Shown: positions 1 through 8,809 of the stretch, one piece after another
Layout of the letters: every line of letters starts with the position of its first letter
Numbering within the stretch: position 1 is the first letter of the stretch
Assembly (NCBI GenBank): GCA_018663485.1
Contig: JABJQI010000054.1
Span: forward strand, 1-28,536
DNA from: Opitutia bacterium
GTDB lineage: Bacteria; Verrucomicrobiota; Verrucomicrobiia; Opitutales; Coraliomargaritaceae
DNA length: 28,536 bases
Direction of reading: 5' to 3'
The notes under the pieces: generated by a model
What the model was told of the DNA's origin: nothing
Databases searched by the model: none
The model's input: only the letters and a program-made list of their open reading frames with translations
Made by a program: the position numbers and the translations under genes

Positions 1-2
1 AT

Positions 3-44
3 CAAGTTAAGGAAAAGCGCTTGGTCGAAGCTAAGCGCAAGTAA
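3..44 (+). CDS. 3' end of an unidentified upstream gene (partial)
   Basis: Frame 3 reads QVKEKRLVEAKRK and then TAA, and a clear terminator follows about 25 bases later. This looks like the very basic, lysine/arginine-rich C-terminus of a protein that begins before the window. Only 13 residues are visible, so no family can be named. The call rests on the open frame and on the terminator needing a gene to end. Confidence 0.4.
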   Translation, partial: QVKEKRLVEAKRK

Positions 45-69
45 GTGTTTCGCAGATATTTTTAAACAG

Positions 70-96
70 GCCGTCCCAATTGGGGCGGCTTTTTTT
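70..96 (+). terminator. Rho-independent terminator of the upstream gene
   Basis: GCCGTCCC (70-77) pairs with GGGGCGGC (82-89) through an AATT loop, with one G-T wobble. Seven T follow at 90-96. It lies 25 bases after the stop of the partial upstream gene and 66 bases before the next start codon, so it insulates the AsmA-like gene from upstream transcription. Confidence 0.85.
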
Positions 97-161
97 ACGT
101 TTAGGAACCTTGCCAGCAAACGGTTTATTCATAGCTTGGTACGGTTCTACCCTTTATATCT

Positions 162-3140
162 ATGAAAACCTTGTTTCGAATATTTGCTGTTCTCTTTGTA
201 CTACTCTTGATCGCCTTTGTCGGCGGGTATTTTATACTGACCAATGCTGGCTTCCAAAAAAGTCTGGTGGAGAGACAATTACCTGCAGGTAGTTCGATCG
301 AGTCGATCCATGTGACGACTGGGCAGATGACGCTCTCGGGCTTGATCCTGATGTTGCCGGATGGCGCGCGGGTGGAGGTCGGCACAGTTGATACCGCATT
401 TGAGCCGTTGGCAGCTGTGTTTGATCAGACTATTAAGATGGGCGTGTTGCAAGTGGAGGGACTGCGTATGGATCTTCCGACGGTGACTGAGCCGACTGTT
501 GCTGCTAATCGATCAGCGGCAGGGCGTGAGCCTCGCGTCGAGACGGCACCTGAAACGCCACCTGCGACCGAACAAGCATCGGCGAACCCGATGGAAGTAC
601 TGAATGCCTTGGGCAACTTTGAATGGTTGCTCGATATTGATGGAATCGACTTTGAAGGTGAGATTCATGACGGGCAGGGCTCGATGTACGTGCTGCGAGT
701 CGATTCGCCGGCAATTCGACCCGGCGAGTCTTCTAAAATCGATGCGTCGCTACAATTGCTGACGGATAAGCCGCTGCCGTCTGGCTTGAAAGTCTTTGAT
801 TCAACTGCGACGCTGAGTTTCAAGCAGAAAGCCGAAGGTGGCTTTGAGTCGCTGCAACTTGAGTTGAGAACATTGGGCGCGGATGGCCAAGGGCAGCAGT
901 TGATCTCAGTGCAGTCGGCATTGGCGCTGGGGGCCGATGACGCTGCGGGTGAGGCAACTGTTTTAGTGAACTTCAATGCCGACCTGCCGAAACCGCAGCT
1001 GATCGCTCCTAAGTTGGCAATACTGGATAGATTGCAAGTCACTGGCAATGCAGTGGCATCGACTGACGGCGAGGCGATGACGCTCAGCGCTGCGAATTTG
1101 ACTGCGTCTGCTGCGAGTACTGAGCTATTGGCGCTAGACTTGAAGCGCAGCTTGGTATTTGGCGGCGAAGCGGATATGTCGGGTGAGTTACTGGATATTA
1201 CGATCACAGCACTGCAGCTCGAATGGCTCAATCCATGGTTGTCAGATGGGGTACAAATCCAATCGCAGGTACCTGTGTCGCTCGTATTGTCTGTGGCAGG
1301 TGCAGCGGATGGAGCCTTTGTGCTGACCTTTGCCGAGCCGCTTCAGCTCGGCCCTTTGACTGTGACTGAGGCAGGTGTGCCGTTGGTTCAGGATCTCGTC
1401 GTGATGCTCACCCCAGAATTGCAGTTAAGCGCGGATCAGTCTTTGAAGTATTCGCTTAACTCGCTAAGTATTGCGGATAAATACGGCTCTTTCATCCAAG
1501 GCAGCTCTAGTGGTGTGATTCAGTTGGATGCGACACGTGATACGGCCAATCCTGTTGCAGGCATTCAGTCGCAGGCGAAGTTACAAATTGGGCTCCAAGA
1601 AGTCTTTCAGCTGCCTGCCTTAGCGGGCAATGCTTCAATTGTTGGTGGTCAGCTATCACTGAATGTGAACGTCGATGCCTCTGCTGATGAGCCGCTGCAG
1701 CTGCAAGCGCAGGTCAAGGGCCTACGTGCGCGTAGTATGCCGAGCGTGGCGAAGGACTATGCCCTCGCGTTAGCGGTGAAACCGACATCAAAGCTCGGCG
1801 AATGGTCGATCGGGGCAGATCTTCTTGCGGGGCCATCACGCCGCCCTTCAACGAGCCTTCAACTCGCAGTTAAGGTGAATCCGAGCCAAGCACCGATGAC
1901 TTTTTCCGCAGCGGTATCGGGGCCACGTGTGACTCAAGAGGACCTTTCGATTCTGAGCGCAGCCTTTACGCCGAGAGCGCAGCTGGCCGTTGCAACGCCG
2001 ACGTTATCACGCCCGAGTGCTGTGCGGGGCACAGAGCAGCCTCAGACGGCTCGCGACGCTGGAGTTGATGTGTCGGTAGCCGTACCGCCTGTATGGGCGA
2101 TGCTGGATGGTCGTGCCACGATCAGTATCGACGAATTTCGCCTCGAGGCGGGGCAGGTGATTGAAGCGATTGCCCTCGAGGCAGTCGTTTCTGAGCCGAA
2201 GTTGATGGTGGATCCAATTTCAGCGAAGATCGGCGAGGGCGATTTGCAGGGCAGTAGTACGATCTTGTATGCCTCGTCGCAGGCAAAGCCTTACAGTCTC
2301 ACTGCGGACATTCGTTTCGCAGATATCGACCCCGCGTTTTTCGTTAAACGCTATCAGAGCGCCCCCGTGCAAGGGCGATTCGACGGCGTGTTTCAGCTGA
2401 CGGGCGTCGGCGAGTCCTTGGATGCAGCGATCGAAGATTCCACGGCAACCCTCAAAATTAGCGCTGAGGAGGGCGTGCTGACGGCGTTTGAAATGGATCA
2501 GCGCCAGCAACTCGGTCTAGGTCTTGCGGGACTGCTAGGGCAGAGTCTGGATCGCCCAGGGATTACGGCGCTGTCGCGCACCATTCCGTATTTTAAGGAT
2601 ATTCCCTTTGATCGTTTTGTCTTCGAACTCACGCGCGGCGTGGACAAGCGAGTCTTGATCCCGCAGCTGCGATTGACGGGAGACAGTGTTTTGATCGATG
2701 CGTCCGGCTCGGTGGGCGCGAGCGGTTTGCGCGAGGTGATGGATCAACCGTTGGATTTGACTCTGTCACTCGGAGCAAAGGGCCGTCTGACTGAGTCTTT
2801 AGAAACGCTAGAATTGCTGCAGTCCAGCGCTGCCGAAGACGGCTTTAGACGTTGGAATCGGGACATTCAAATTACCGGTAGTTTAGCCGATCCAGATACT
2901 GGGGAATTGATGGATATTCTTAATGATGCGGCGAAGGGAGCGTTTTCGACCTCGAATAAGCGAGAATCCGTGTCAGCGGAAGCTGATCCGAGTCAGCAAC
3001 TGTCGACTGAACTTGTGCCTCAGGCCGAGGGCGGCACCACAGTTGAATCAGAAGCGCCACAAAAAAAATCTAAGGAAGAGCGCCGCCGCGACGACATTGA
3101 GATGGGCTTGGACTTGTTGAATTCCTTCTTTGGGAATTAA
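162..3140 (+). CDS. AsmA-like / DUF748-type envelope protein, 992 aa
   Basis: A large envelope protein anchored in the inner membrane by one N-terminal segment (about residues 5-27), with the rest predicted outside the cytoplasm. Residues 105-140 are a Pro/Thr/Ala-rich linker. The remainder is long alternating beta-strand sequence rich in Leu, Val, Asp and Gly. The last third (about 690-950) has the look of the AsmA C-terminal region: a GRFDGVFQLTGVGESLD stretch, then DIPFDRFVFELTRGV and a run ending in a GSLADPDTG strand. The tail is charged and Lys/Glu-rich. AsmA/TamB-like proteins of this size are thought to bridge the membranes for lipid transport or to influence outer-membrane assembly; that role is inferred from the family. 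The ATG at 162 is the first in frame and precedes the hydrophobic segment; no ribosome binding site is visible. It stands alone between two terminators, so it is probably monocistronic. Confidence 0.7.
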   Translation: MKTLFRIFAVLFVLLLIAFVGGYFILTNAGFQKSLVERQLPAGSSIESIHVTTGQMTLSGLILMLPDGARVEVGTVDTAFEPLAAVFDQTIKMGVLQVEGLRMDLPTVTEPTVAANRSAAGREPRVETAPETPPATEQASANPMEVLNALGNFEWLLDIDGIDFEGEIHDGQGSMYVLRVDSPAIRPGESSKIDASLQLLTDKPLPSGLKVFDSTATLSFKQKAEGGFESLQLELRTLGADGQGQQLISVQSALALGADDAAGEATVLVNFNADLPKPQLIAPKLAILDRLQVTGNAVASTDGEAMTLSAANLTASAASTELLALDLKRSLVFGGEADMSGELLDITITALQLEWLNPWLSDGVQIQSQVPVSLVLSVAGAADGAFVLTFAEPLQLGPLTVTEAGVPLVQDLVVMLTPELQLSADQSLKYSLNSLSIADKYGSFIQGSSSGVIQLDATRDTANPVAGIQSQAKLQIGLQEVFQLPALAGNASIVGGQLSLNVNVDASADEPLQLQAQVKGLRARSMPSVAKDYALALAVKPTSKLGEWSIGADLLAGPSRRPSTSLQLAVKVNPSQAPMTFSAAVSGPRVTQEDLSILSAAFTPRAQLAVATPTLSRPSAVRGTEQPQTARDAGVDVSVAVPPVWAMLDGRATISIDEFRLEAGQVIEAIALEAVVSEPKLMVDPISAKIGEGDLQGSSTILYASSQAKPYSLTADIRFADIDPAFFVKRYQSAPVQGRFDGVFQLTGVGESLDAAIEDSTATLKISAEEGVLTAFEMDQRQQLGLGLAGLLGQSLDRPGITALSRTIPYFKDIPFDRFVFELTRGVDKRVLIPQLRLTGDSVLIDASGSVGASGLREVMDQPLDLTLSLGAKGRLTESLETLELLQSSAAEDGFRRWNRDIQITGSLADPDTGELMDILNDAAKGAFSTSNKRESVSAEADPSQQLSTELVPQAEGGTTVESEAPQKKSKEERRRDDIEMGLDLLNSFFGN

Positions 3141-3243
3141 GCAAGCGCCCGATTCGGGCTGAGAGGCGGGGAATGTGGCGGCTCGCCCACGTTGAGCCGA
3201 TGTTGATGCCAATGGAGGGCGCGCCGTCGCTTTTTAGACATAA

Positions 3244-3273
3244 AAAAAGACGCTCTGGATGGAGCGTCTTTTT
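3244..3273. terminator. Bidirectional hairpin terminator
   Basis: A perfect 12-bp inverted repeat (3244-3255 with 3262-3273) surrounds a TGGATG loop. The arms end in A-runs on the left and T-runs on the right, so it can terminate on both strands. It lies between the stop of the AsmA-like gene (103 bases away) and the stop of convergent serC (90 bases away). Confidence 0.85.
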
Positions 3274-3363
3274 GATTTAAGTGATTCGGCGTTCAAAGTT
3301 GAGCGGTTGATGTTGCTTCGCCATCTACGGCAGACCTCCGCCAACGTTAGCGCCTACGACGCT

Positions 3364-4509
3364 TTAGCTTTGGATCTCAGCGAAGGCCCAGTCGAGCCAT
3401 GGCAGTAGTGCTTCGATATCTGCGGTGTCGACGGTTGCGCCACCCCAGATGCGGAGGCCGTCGGGTGCGTCGCGATAGCTGCCGAAGTCGTAGCCGACGT
3501 CTTCTTTGTCGAGCATGCTGACGAGCTTTTTAGCCTTGGCTGCTTGCTCGTCGGCGGGCAGGGCTTGATACCAATCCGCAGTGATCTTCAGGCAGATCGA
3601 GGTGTTGGAAATGGTGGCGGGGTCTTCGGCGAGGAATTCAACCCAGTCGGTCTTGGCGACCCAATCGGCAATCGCTTGGAGGTTCGCTTCGGAGCGCTCG
3701 ATCAGTGCGGGCAGGCCGCCAATGCTTTCTGCCCAGCGCAGGCCGTCGACTGCGTCTTCGATGCACAGCATCGAGACGGTGTTGATGGTCGCACCGCTGA
3801 AGATGCCTTTGATCAGCTTGCCGCCCTTAGTCATGCGGAAGATTTTTGGTAGTGGCCATGCAGGTGTGTAGCTTTCGAGGCGTTCGATCGCGCGTGGGCT
3901 GAGCACGATCATGCCGTGCGCACCTTCGCCGCCCATGACTTTTTGCCACGACCATGTGACCACGTCGAGTTTCTCGAAATCGATGTCCATCGCGAATACT
4001 GCAGAGGTCGCGTCACAAATCGTCAGGCCTTCGCGGTCGTCGGGAATCCAGTCGAGATTCGGCACCTTTACGCCGGAAGTGGTGCCGTTGTAAGTGAAGA
4101 CTACGTCGTTACTAAAATTGACCTTGGAGAAGTCGGGCAGCAGGCCGTAGTCGGCCTCGTGCTTGGTGATGTTGTCGAGCTTGAGTTGCTTGACGGCGTC
4201 AGTGACCCAACCCGAGCCAAACGATTCCCATGCGCACATTTCCACGCCGCGTGCACCGAGCAGCGACCACATGGCCATCTCCACTGCCCCAGTGTCTGAA
4301 GCGGGAACGATGCCGCAAACATAGCCTTCAGGTAGACCAAGGATGGAGGCGGACTTGTCGATCACTTCTTGAATGCGCGCCTTGGCAGGCTTTGCGCGGT
4401 GAGAGCGGCCGACGAGTGCTTCGTTAAGAGCTTCGAGCGACCAACCGGGTCGCTTGGAGCATGGGCCAGATGAGAAATACGGACGTGTTGGTTTATCTGT
4501 TGGTTTCAT
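3364..4509 (-). CDS. serC: Phosphoserine aminotransferase
   Basis: PLP-dependent transaminase that converts 3-phosphohydroxypyruvate and glutamate into phosphoserine and 2-oxoglutarate, the second step of serine synthesis; the family also serves pyridoxine synthesis. The 381-residue protein is of the class V aminotransferase fold in the form found in Alphaproteobacteria and Archaea (serC_2-like) rather than the E. coli form. The N-terminus PYFSSGPCSKRPGW matches that subgroup. Asp166 in CDATSA is the residue expected to hold the PLP ring nitrogen, and Lys190 in SWQKVMGGEGAHG is the expected Schiff-base lysine. It lies 42 bases downstream of topB on the same strand, so the two are probably cotranscribed although functionally unrelated. 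The ATG start has no Shine-Dalgarno sequence. No serA is visible in the window. Confidence 0.93.
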   Translation of the reverse strand: MKPTDKPTRPYFSSGPCSKRPGWSLEALNEALVGRSHRAKPAKARIQEVIDKSASILGLPEGYVCGIVPASDTGAVEMAMWSLLGARGVEMCAWESFGSGWVTDAVKQLKLDNITKHEADYGLLPDFSKVNFSNDVVFTYNGTTSGVKVPNLDWIPDDREGLTICDATSAVFAMDIDFEKLDVVTWSWQKVMGGEGAHGMIVLSPRAIERLESYTPAWPLPKIFRMTKGGKLIKGIFSGATINTVSMLCIEDAVDGLRWAESIGGLPALIERSEANLQAIADWVAKTDWVEFLAEDPATISNTSICLKITADWYQALPADEQAAKAKKLVSMLDKEDVGYDFGSYRDAPDGLRIWGGATVDTADIEALLPWLDWAFAEIQS

Positions 4510-4551
4510 GGGAATGTTTTTACTGATTGAATGTTGTTTGAGTGCCTGATT

Positions 4552-7104
4552 TTACCCCTGTTTGACCGCTTTCTTTTTGGCTGCCTTCTTGACTGGGCGC
4601 GGGGCGAATTCGAAGCCGATTTTACCAATTTCAAAATCGAGGGTGAGGTGAGCCTTAAAGGGGCGTTTGGTGCGCTTCGAGATGAAGCCGTCGAGGAGAT
4701 CGGTCTTACCTTCGGTAAACAGTTGTTCGACTGCTTCGGGGGCGAGCTCTTTCTGGAGGATGACCTTGCCGAGACGGAAGCCGTCGGGGGAATCCTTTGG
4801 CTTGAACTCGGGAACATGATAAGCCTTGTCTGTTGCGTAGAATTTCGCTTCGAGTCCGTTTTGCAGCGTGACTGTTTTAAGCAACTGATCATCGGTCAAT
4901 TCATCGGCTGAGTCGAGGTCGTCATCGAACACGAAGTTGGTCTTCCATTTGCCGATCTTGCCTGTCTTGGTGACGTTTTGCACCAGCTCTAGAGCGGCAT
5001 TGAATGGTTTATTAAAGCGCGAGACGAAGCCTTCCATTTCGGCGAGCTTCTTAGTCGTGAAGAGCTCGGCAGCTTCCTCCTCGCTGAGCTTGCGACCAGC
5101 GATGTGTTTTGAGATGCGGAAGTCGCATGCTTCTTCGCGGCACTCGTAGGTGGCGTCGGTTTGTTTGAGACGTGCAGTGCCACAGGCTGGGCAAGCGCAT
5201 TCCAAATCAGGGAAGGTGCGGCTGACTAGCATCTCCATGTGGGCGCGGGCTTTGCTGACCACGTCTTCTGTGAAGGTGGCGATCTCTTGCATGAATTCGT
5301 CGCGCTTAATCTCGCCGCGCTCCATTTTGTTGAGCTTCGCTTCCCAGTCGCCGGTCATAGAGGGCGAGGCGAGCTGCTCGATATGCATCTCTTCGCAAAG
5401 TTCGATCAGGCGCAGCCCTTTGCCGCTGACGTTGAGTTCACGGCCATCGCGGGCGATGTATTTCTGGCGGAGCAAGCCCTCGATTGTAGCGGCGCGTGTG
5501 GCGGGTGTGCCGAGGCCACGTTCGGACATCGCTTCACGCAGTTCGTCGTCGTCAATAATGAGTTTACCTGCACCTTCCATCGCTGCGAGGAGGGTAGATT
5601 CGGAGTAGCGGGCCGGCGGCTTGGTTTCTTTGTCCAACACGTCGATCGCTTCGGTCTGCGCGTCTTCGCCTTGAGCGACGGCGACGAGCTCGTCCTTCTC
5701 TGCAGCAACGCCTGCCACGCGGCCATAGACGGCGAGGTAACCTGGCTTGACCAGTGTTTTACCATTAGTCAGGAAAGTGTCTTTTTCGTCGCCGTGGTTG
5801 ATCGTGGTTAGGCGCTTGGTGACTTCGAATTCAGCATGTGGGAAGAACACTGCGATGAAGCGTTTGAGGACCATGTCATAGAGCTTGGATTCCTGCTCGT
5901 TTAGCTTAACGACGCGGCCAGTTGGAATAATCGCAAAGTGATCCGAGACCTTGGCGTTGTTAAACACGCGCTTAGAGAATTGCACACGATCGTTCTCGAC
6001 CGCATCGATTGCCCATTTAGCAGTAGGGTGTCCGGATTTGGCGAGTTCGCTAAAGGTCTCGAAAACCTTGCTCATGTAGTCTTCCGGTAAGTAGCGAGAG
6101 TCAGTTCTTGGATAAGTGAGCATCTTGTGGCGCTCGTACAGTGCTTGTGCCAACCCGAGTGTATTTTTGGCGGTGAAGGGAGCTTCACGCTGCAGGGTGG
6201 TGAGGTCGTAGAGCTGCGGTGCGATCTGTTTAGTCGGCTTAGTCTCTTCGGTGACTGTGCCAGCTTTGCCTTGGCAGCGCTGGTGAATCTTTTCGGCGGT
6301 AGCTATATCCCAAACACGCTCGGCGCGTCCATGTGGCTGCTGTTTGTTCTTCTTAAAGTCGAGGTCGATCCATTTGCCTGGGTACTCGCCATTTGCGACG
6401 CCAAACTCGGCGTGAATCTCCCAGTAATCTTCTGGGTTGAATGCGGCGATTTCGCGCTCGCGTTTGGCGAGGATGGCGAGGGTCGGGGTCTGTACACGGC
6501 CTGCAGCTGTGATGTTGAATCCGCCGTGACGTGAGCGGAAGCAAGTAAAGGCACGAGTGGAGTTGAGGCCGACGAGCCAGTCAGACTCGGAGCGGCATTT
6601 CGCGGCGTCGGCGAGGTTCGACATTTGCTCGCCTTCTCGAAGGTTGTCCCAAGCTTCGAGGATTGCACCAGTGGTCATCGATTGCATCCAGAGGCGCTTG
6701 ATGGGCTTCTGGATTTTGCCGATGTCCATGATGTACTGGAAGATTAGCTCACCTTCGCGGCCGGCGTCACATGCGTTGATGATGAGGTCGAATTCCTTCT
6801 TTTTTGCTAAGCTGAGCACGTGCTTGAGGCGGTTGTGCGTTTGCTCAATAGGTTGGAGCTCGAATTTCCTAGGGATCGCTGGCAGCACCTTAAAGTTCCA
6901 AGGGAGGTTTTTACCGTTGGGTCCAGTGGGCATCTTCAGTTCGACCAGGTGACCGACCGCCGAGGTGATGGCGGCATTTTCATTCTCGAAATATTGTGCA
7001 TCGCGGGATTTGCCCTTTTTCTCAAATTTGCCTAGGTGTTTAGCCAAGGCTTTGGAGAGGTCGGTGGCGACGGAAGGTTTTTCGGCAATAATTAAATATT
7101 TCAT
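4552..7104 (-). CDS. topB: DNA topoisomerase III (type IA)
   Basis: A type IA topoisomerase that cuts one strand through a 5'-phosphotyrosine and passes the other, acting mainly in decatenation and recombination intermediates. The 850-residue protein starts with a TOPRIM domain: Glu8 in IAEKPSVA and Asp113 in NACDAGREGEL, which is the DAGRE form seen in Bacillus-type TopB rather than DPDRE. The catalytic tyrosine is Tyr331 in LTYPRTDSRYLP. A GLGTPATRA motif lies at about 530-538. One C4 zinc-ribbon-like motif follows (Cys638, Cys641, Cys655, Cys660), then two repeats containing GKIGKWKTNF and IGKIGFEF typical of topo C-terminal repeats, and a lysine-rich tail ending KKAAKKKAVKQG that probably binds DNA. 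It is the first gene of a unit with serC and is divergent from lpxK across a 384-base spacer. The family could also be annotated as a TopA-like paralogue, but the motifs favour TopB. Confidence 0.92.
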   Translation of the reverse strand: MKYLIIAEKPSVATDLSKALAKHLGKFEKKGKSRDAQYFENENAAITSAVGHLVELKMPTGPNGKNLPWNFKVLPAIPRKFELQPIEQTHNRLKHVLSLAKKKEFDLIINACDAGREGELIFQYIMDIGKIQKPIKRLWMQSMTTGAILEAWDNLREGEQMSNLADAAKCRSESDWLVGLNSTRAFTCFRSRHGGFNITAAGRVQTPTLAILAKREREIAAFNPEDYWEIHAEFGVANGEYPGKWIDLDFKKNKQQPHGRAERVWDIATAEKIHQRCQGKAGTVTEETKPTKQIAPQLYDLTTLQREAPFTAKNTLGLAQALYERHKMLTYPRTDSRYLPEDYMSKVFETFSELAKSGHPTAKWAIDAVENDRVQFSKRVFNNAKVSDHFAIIPTGRVVKLNEQESKLYDMVLKRFIAVFFPHAEFEVTKRLTTINHGDEKDTFLTNGKTLVKPGYLAVYGRVAGVAAEKDELVAVAQGEDAQTEAIDVLDKETKPPARYSESTLLAAMEGAGKLIIDDDELREAMSERGLGTPATRAATIEGLLRQKYIARDGRELNVSGKGLRLIELCEEMHIEQLASPSMTGDWEAKLNKMERGEIKRDEFMQEIATFTEDVVSKARAHMEMLVSRTFPDLECACPACGTARLKQTDATYECREEACDFRISKHIAGRKLSEEEAAELFTTKKLAEMEGFVSRFNKPFNAALELVQNVTKTGKIGKWKTNFVFDDDLDSADELTDDQLLKTVTLQNGLEAKFYATDKAYHVPEFKPKDSPDGFRLGKVILQKELAPEAVEQLFTEGKTDLLDGFISKRTKRPFKAHLTLDFEIGKIGFEFAPRPVKKAAKKKAVKQG

Positions 7105-7134
7105 GTGTTCGAATCGGTCGGTCTGTAAAGTGCT

Positions 7135-7159
7135 GAGCCTCCGTGGTTAATGGAGGCTC
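7135..7159. other. Hairpin in topB/lpxK spacer
   Basis: GAGCCTCC (7135-7142) and GGAGGCTC (7152-7159) form a perfect 8-bp stem with a 9-base loop. Only three T follow on the plus strand and none on the minus strand, so it is not a standard terminator. In the minus-strand topB transcript it would sit about 30 bases before the start codon if transcription begins above 7160. Confidence 0.4.
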
Positions 7160-7293
7160 TTTGAAGATAGACACTATAATTGTGTTACTGGGGCGGGGTG
7201 TTTAAAGTGTTAAGCAGCCGCGCAAAATCGATTCGACACGGGTGAATTCCGTGGCTTGTAACTAAGAGATTGCTGGTGCGGAGGCTCATTGAA
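7152..7293 (+). repeat. Direct repeat GGAGGCTCwTTGAA, two copies
   Basis: Copies lie at 7152-7165 and 7280-7293 and differ at one of 14 bases. The left copy also forms the right arm of the hairpin at 7135-7159, so the left arm GAGCCTCC could pair with either copy. Confidence 0.5.
7175..7180 (+). promoter_or_regulatory. Perfect TATAAT hexamer, possible -10 box
   Basis: TATAAT matches the sigma-70 -10 consensus exactly, but no TTGACA-like box lies 16-18 bases upstream. If used, lpxK would have a leader of about 300 bases, so it may instead be chance. Confidence 0.25.
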
Positions 7294-7488
7294 TAAAAAG
7301 TATGAGTTTTATCGTGTGTAGAGAAAAATGGAGTTTGGCGATCTCAATCTATTATGTATTGCTTTAAATTAGGCAAATGAGAGTCGCTGAGTTTTCGGTA
7401 AAACAGGCGAACAAATCTGGCGTCAACCCTGTTTCTCACTTTTGCCCTATCTGCCTCAGTACAAAACTCACTACCTGCACTCCTTTTT

Positions 7489-8721
7489 ATGCTCCGTAAA
7501 TTCCGCGAAGATCTAGCGCGCAAGGCCAATGACTTTGCCCAATTCACTGCGGATGTGATCTATGATCGTCAGCATGGCCGTGCGGCTGAGCTGTTTGGCT
7601 CCTTCCTATATATACTATCGTTTCTGTTCAGTTTTATCGTGCAACTGCGCTGGTATCTTTATGAGCACCGTATTCTCCGCAATAAACCACTGGGCTGCCT
7701 AGTTGTGGTGGTGGGAAATTTGACGGTCGGTGGCACGGGCAAGACGCCGGTGGTGGAGAAATTTGCCCGCACGTTGACGGAGCGTGGCCGTAAGGTCGCA
7801 ATTCTCAGTCGTGGATATAAGAGTAAGAAAGAACCACTAACTAAAAAAATATGGCGTAAGCTGACTCACGGCGAGGAGGCCCCACCAAAAGTAGTCAGTG
7901 ATGGTAGGACTGTGCTACTTGACTCGGAAGTTGCTGGTGATGAGCCATATATGCTTGCCTGTAACTTGCCGGGAGTGGTTGTGCTGTGTGATAAGAACCG
8001 CGTGAAGGCCGGTTCGTTTGCGATTCGACGCTTTGGTTGTGACACACTAATTCTCGACGATGGATTCCAGTACTTGCCACTCAAGGGCCGCTTGAATTTA
8101 CTGCTGGTTGATAAGACCAATCCATTTGGGAATCAACACCTGTTGCCGCGCGGAATTTTGCGCGAACCGATCAAGCATCTTTCCCGAGCAAGCTACATTT
8201 TTCTGACCAAGTCCGACGGCAGCCAAGACGATGCCTTGCTCGAATTGATCCGCGAGCACAACCCGAAGGCGGAAATCATCGAATGCTCACATCAGCCGCA
8301 ATATTTACAGGCCATCGATGGCGGCGCGCGCTTGCCGCTTGATACCTTGAAGGCGGCGCATATCGCTGCATTCAGCGGAATCGCCTCTCCGGAGAGCTTT
8401 GAGAATATGCTGCGCGGCTACGGAGCCGAGATTCGCTATAATCACCGTTTCCTTGACCATCACCGCTTTTCGCGTGCGGAAATTCAGCATGTTTACGACC
8501 AGGCGGCTGAGGCCGAGCTCGATATGATTGTAACTACAGAAAAAGATGCCGTGCGCTTGTTTGATGATATTAAGCCTACCATTCCGATTTATTTCCTTCG
8601 TCTCGAAATCGACATTCTCTCCGGGGAGGAGGACTTCGAGGAGGCGGCCGCTCGTATTTGCCTACCTCGCAATACACCGACTCAGATGACGCGTTCTTCA
8701 TTCATTTCGGGGAATAGTTAA
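7489..8721 (+). CDS. lpxK: Tetraacyldisaccharide 4'-kinase (lipid A synthesis)
   Basis: LpxK phosphorylates the 4' position of the lipid A disaccharide precursor at the inner face of the cytoplasmic membrane, using ATP. The 410-residue protein has an N-terminal membrane segment (about 34-55), the P-loop GGTGKTP at 81-87 preceded by VVVVGNLTV, the GDEPYML motif at 150-156 and the family hallmark DDGFQ at 190-194, followed by LPRGILREP. Length is somewhat above the usual 320-360, mainly from a longer N-terminus and a Lys-rich insertion at about 111-135. The gene shows that the organism makes lipopolysaccharide and so is Gram-negative in the strict sense. The start ATG follows a pyrimidine stretch, with no ribosome binding site. 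The adenylate-kinase-like gene follows 88 bases downstream on the same strand. Confidence 0.93.
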   Translation: MLRKFREDLARKANDFAQFTADVIYDRQHGRAAELFGSFLYILSFLFSFIVQLRWYLYEHRILRNKPLGCLVVVVGNLTVGGTGKTPVVEKFARTLTERGRKVAILSRGYKSKKEPLTKKIWRKLTHGEEAPPKVVSDGRTVLLDSEVAGDEPYMLACNLPGVVVLCDKNRVKAGSFAIRRFGCDTLILDDGFQYLPLKGRLNLLLVDKTNPFGNQHLLPRGILREPIKHLSRASYIFLTKSDGSQDDALLELIREHNPKAEIIECSHQPQYLQAIDGGARLPLDTLKAAHIAAFSGIASPESFENMLRGYGAEIRYNHRFLDHHRFSRAEIQHVYDQAAEAELDMIVTTEKDAVRLFDDIKPTIPIYFLRLEIDILSGEEDFEEAAARICLPRNTPTQMTRSSFISGNS

Positions 8722-8787
8722 TTGCGTAGTGAATGGTGCTTGAATGCCAGTCATCTTTTCGTCACTTATCTTTGGTTTTCTCTGACT

Positions 8788-8793
8788 TATACT
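8788..8793 (+). promoter_or_regulatory. Possible -10 box just upstream of the kinase-like gene
   Basis: TATACT lies 16 bases before the ATG at 8810 within an AT-rich stretch, which would give a very short leader. There is no good -35 box at the usual spacing. Confidence 0.25.
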
Positions 8794-8809
8794 AACTAAT
8801 ATTATTAAA

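Larger units (their letters stand above)
7105..7488. other. Divergent 384-base spacer between topB and lpxK
   Basis: No convincing gene is present. The spacer holds a hairpin (7135-7159), a short direct repeat (7152-7165 and 7280-7293) and a perfect TATAAT hexamer on the plus strand (7175-7180). It must contain the promoters for both topB and lpxK, but I cannot place a convincing -35 box for either. Confidence 0.5.
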
